Positions 63,823 to 64,000 of a DNA stretch of 64,000 nt are shown here, piece after piece. The position numbers were made by a program, and so were the translations under genes. The stretch comes from Fasciola hepatica (lineage: Eukaryota; Platyhelminthes; Trematoda; Plagiorchiida; Fasciolidae). Positions within the stretch are counted from its first letter, which is position 1. Each line of letters begins with the position of its first letter. Location of the stretch: NCBI GenBank assembly GCA_948099385.1, contig CANUEZ040000209.1:310001-374000 (forward strand), written 5' to 3'. The notes beneath the pieces are model-generated. The model had not been told where the DNA came from, ran no database searches, and saw only the letters and a list, made by a program, of their open reading frames with translations.

Positions 63823-64000
63823 TGGTTTGGGTGTTCGACTGACATTCGTTCACCCCAACCCTTGTTCGTGTCCCCGTGTGGGCTCTGTCCATGTGCAATG
63901 CTCATGATTCCCTTAGCGGATCAAACAGCTGTACAGTGCTTCCATCATTTTCAATGGTCAGTTCAGTGTTCAAGCTGCATGGAGAATCATATTATACAAA
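63820..64000 (+). repeat. Partial satellite monomer at the right edge
   Basis: The last 181 bp are the start of another monomer, entered through the divergent CGTAAAGCCTCG junction and cut at the TATTATACAAA motif. The array continues to the right of the window. Confidence 0.97.

Larger units (their letters stand above)
1..64000. repeat. 423-bp tandem satellite array filling the window
   Basis: The same roughly 423-bp unit recurs without interruption, always in the same orientation. I located 151 phase landmarks (TTGTGG/TTGTGA or a variant of it) from 352 to 63820, giving 150 complete monomers. Lengths are 423 bp (110 copies), 425 (16), 422 (16), 424 (6) and 421 (2), which sums exactly to the 63468 bp between the first and last landmark. 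Neighbouring monomers compared by eye differ at roughly 10-12 of 423 positions, for example 19811 against 20234. No truncated or inverted monomer, transposon insertion or unique spacer was found. No gene is supported anywhere in the window. Such arrays are typical of eukaryotic constitutive heterochromatin; a centromeric, pericentromeric or subtelomeric location is inference. I do not recognise the family. Confidence 0.99.

Noticed and set aside
1..64000. CRISPR array or bacterial repeat region
   Set aside because: The repeat is 423 bp with no unique spacers and no cas genes. Unit length and higher-order organisation fit eukaryotic satellite.

Overview
The window is a single, uninterrupted satellite DNA array. 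A 423-bp monomer is repeated head to tail in one orientation from base 1 to base 64000. There are 150 complete monomers between positions 352 and 63819, plus a partial one at each end. I see no gene, RNA gene, transposon, CRISPR array, origin or unique spacer. Long homogeneous satellite with higher-order repeats (HORs) is typical of centromeric, pericentromeric or subtelomeric heterochromatin in eukaryotes. The sequence does not let me name the species or the chromosomal position, and I do not recognise this satellite family.

Monomer phase was set at the T of the recurrent TTGTGG/TTGTGA motif, which some copies carry as TCG or another variant. Of the 150 complete monomers, 110 are exactly 423 bp. 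The others are 421 (2), 422 (16), 424 (6) or 425 bp (16). The mean is 423.12 bp, and each non-423 length traces to a visible small indel. One counted copy (19801-20223) is 43.7% GC with 14 CpG, about 0.70 of random expectation.

Layout by HOR zone: 352-5853, imperfect five- and six-monomer repetition; 5854-10505, mixed monomers; 10506-13887, a 1691-bp tetramer twice; 13888-18963, mainly dimer-like alternation; 18964-23193, a 2115-bp pentamer twice; 23194-25311, mixed; 25312-28703, a 1696-bp tetramer twice; 28704-34632, scattered relatives of that tetramer; 34633-39706, a 2114-bp pentamer twice, then a repeated dimer and one more monomer; 39707-46050, mixed; 46051-50703, near-identical 846-bp dimers; 50704-63819, mixed with weak 3-, 4- and 6-monomer echoes.

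No genes work together here. The biological content is the record of how the array evolves: two-state markers reshuffled between monomers, a divergent subtype recurring at eleven places, three monomers that look like crossover or conversion products, and local recent amplifications. Open frames of 60-129 codons recur only because the monomer recurs. They change amino acids at the commonest variable sites and should not be annotated as genes. I found no evidence for a novel gene-encoded system.
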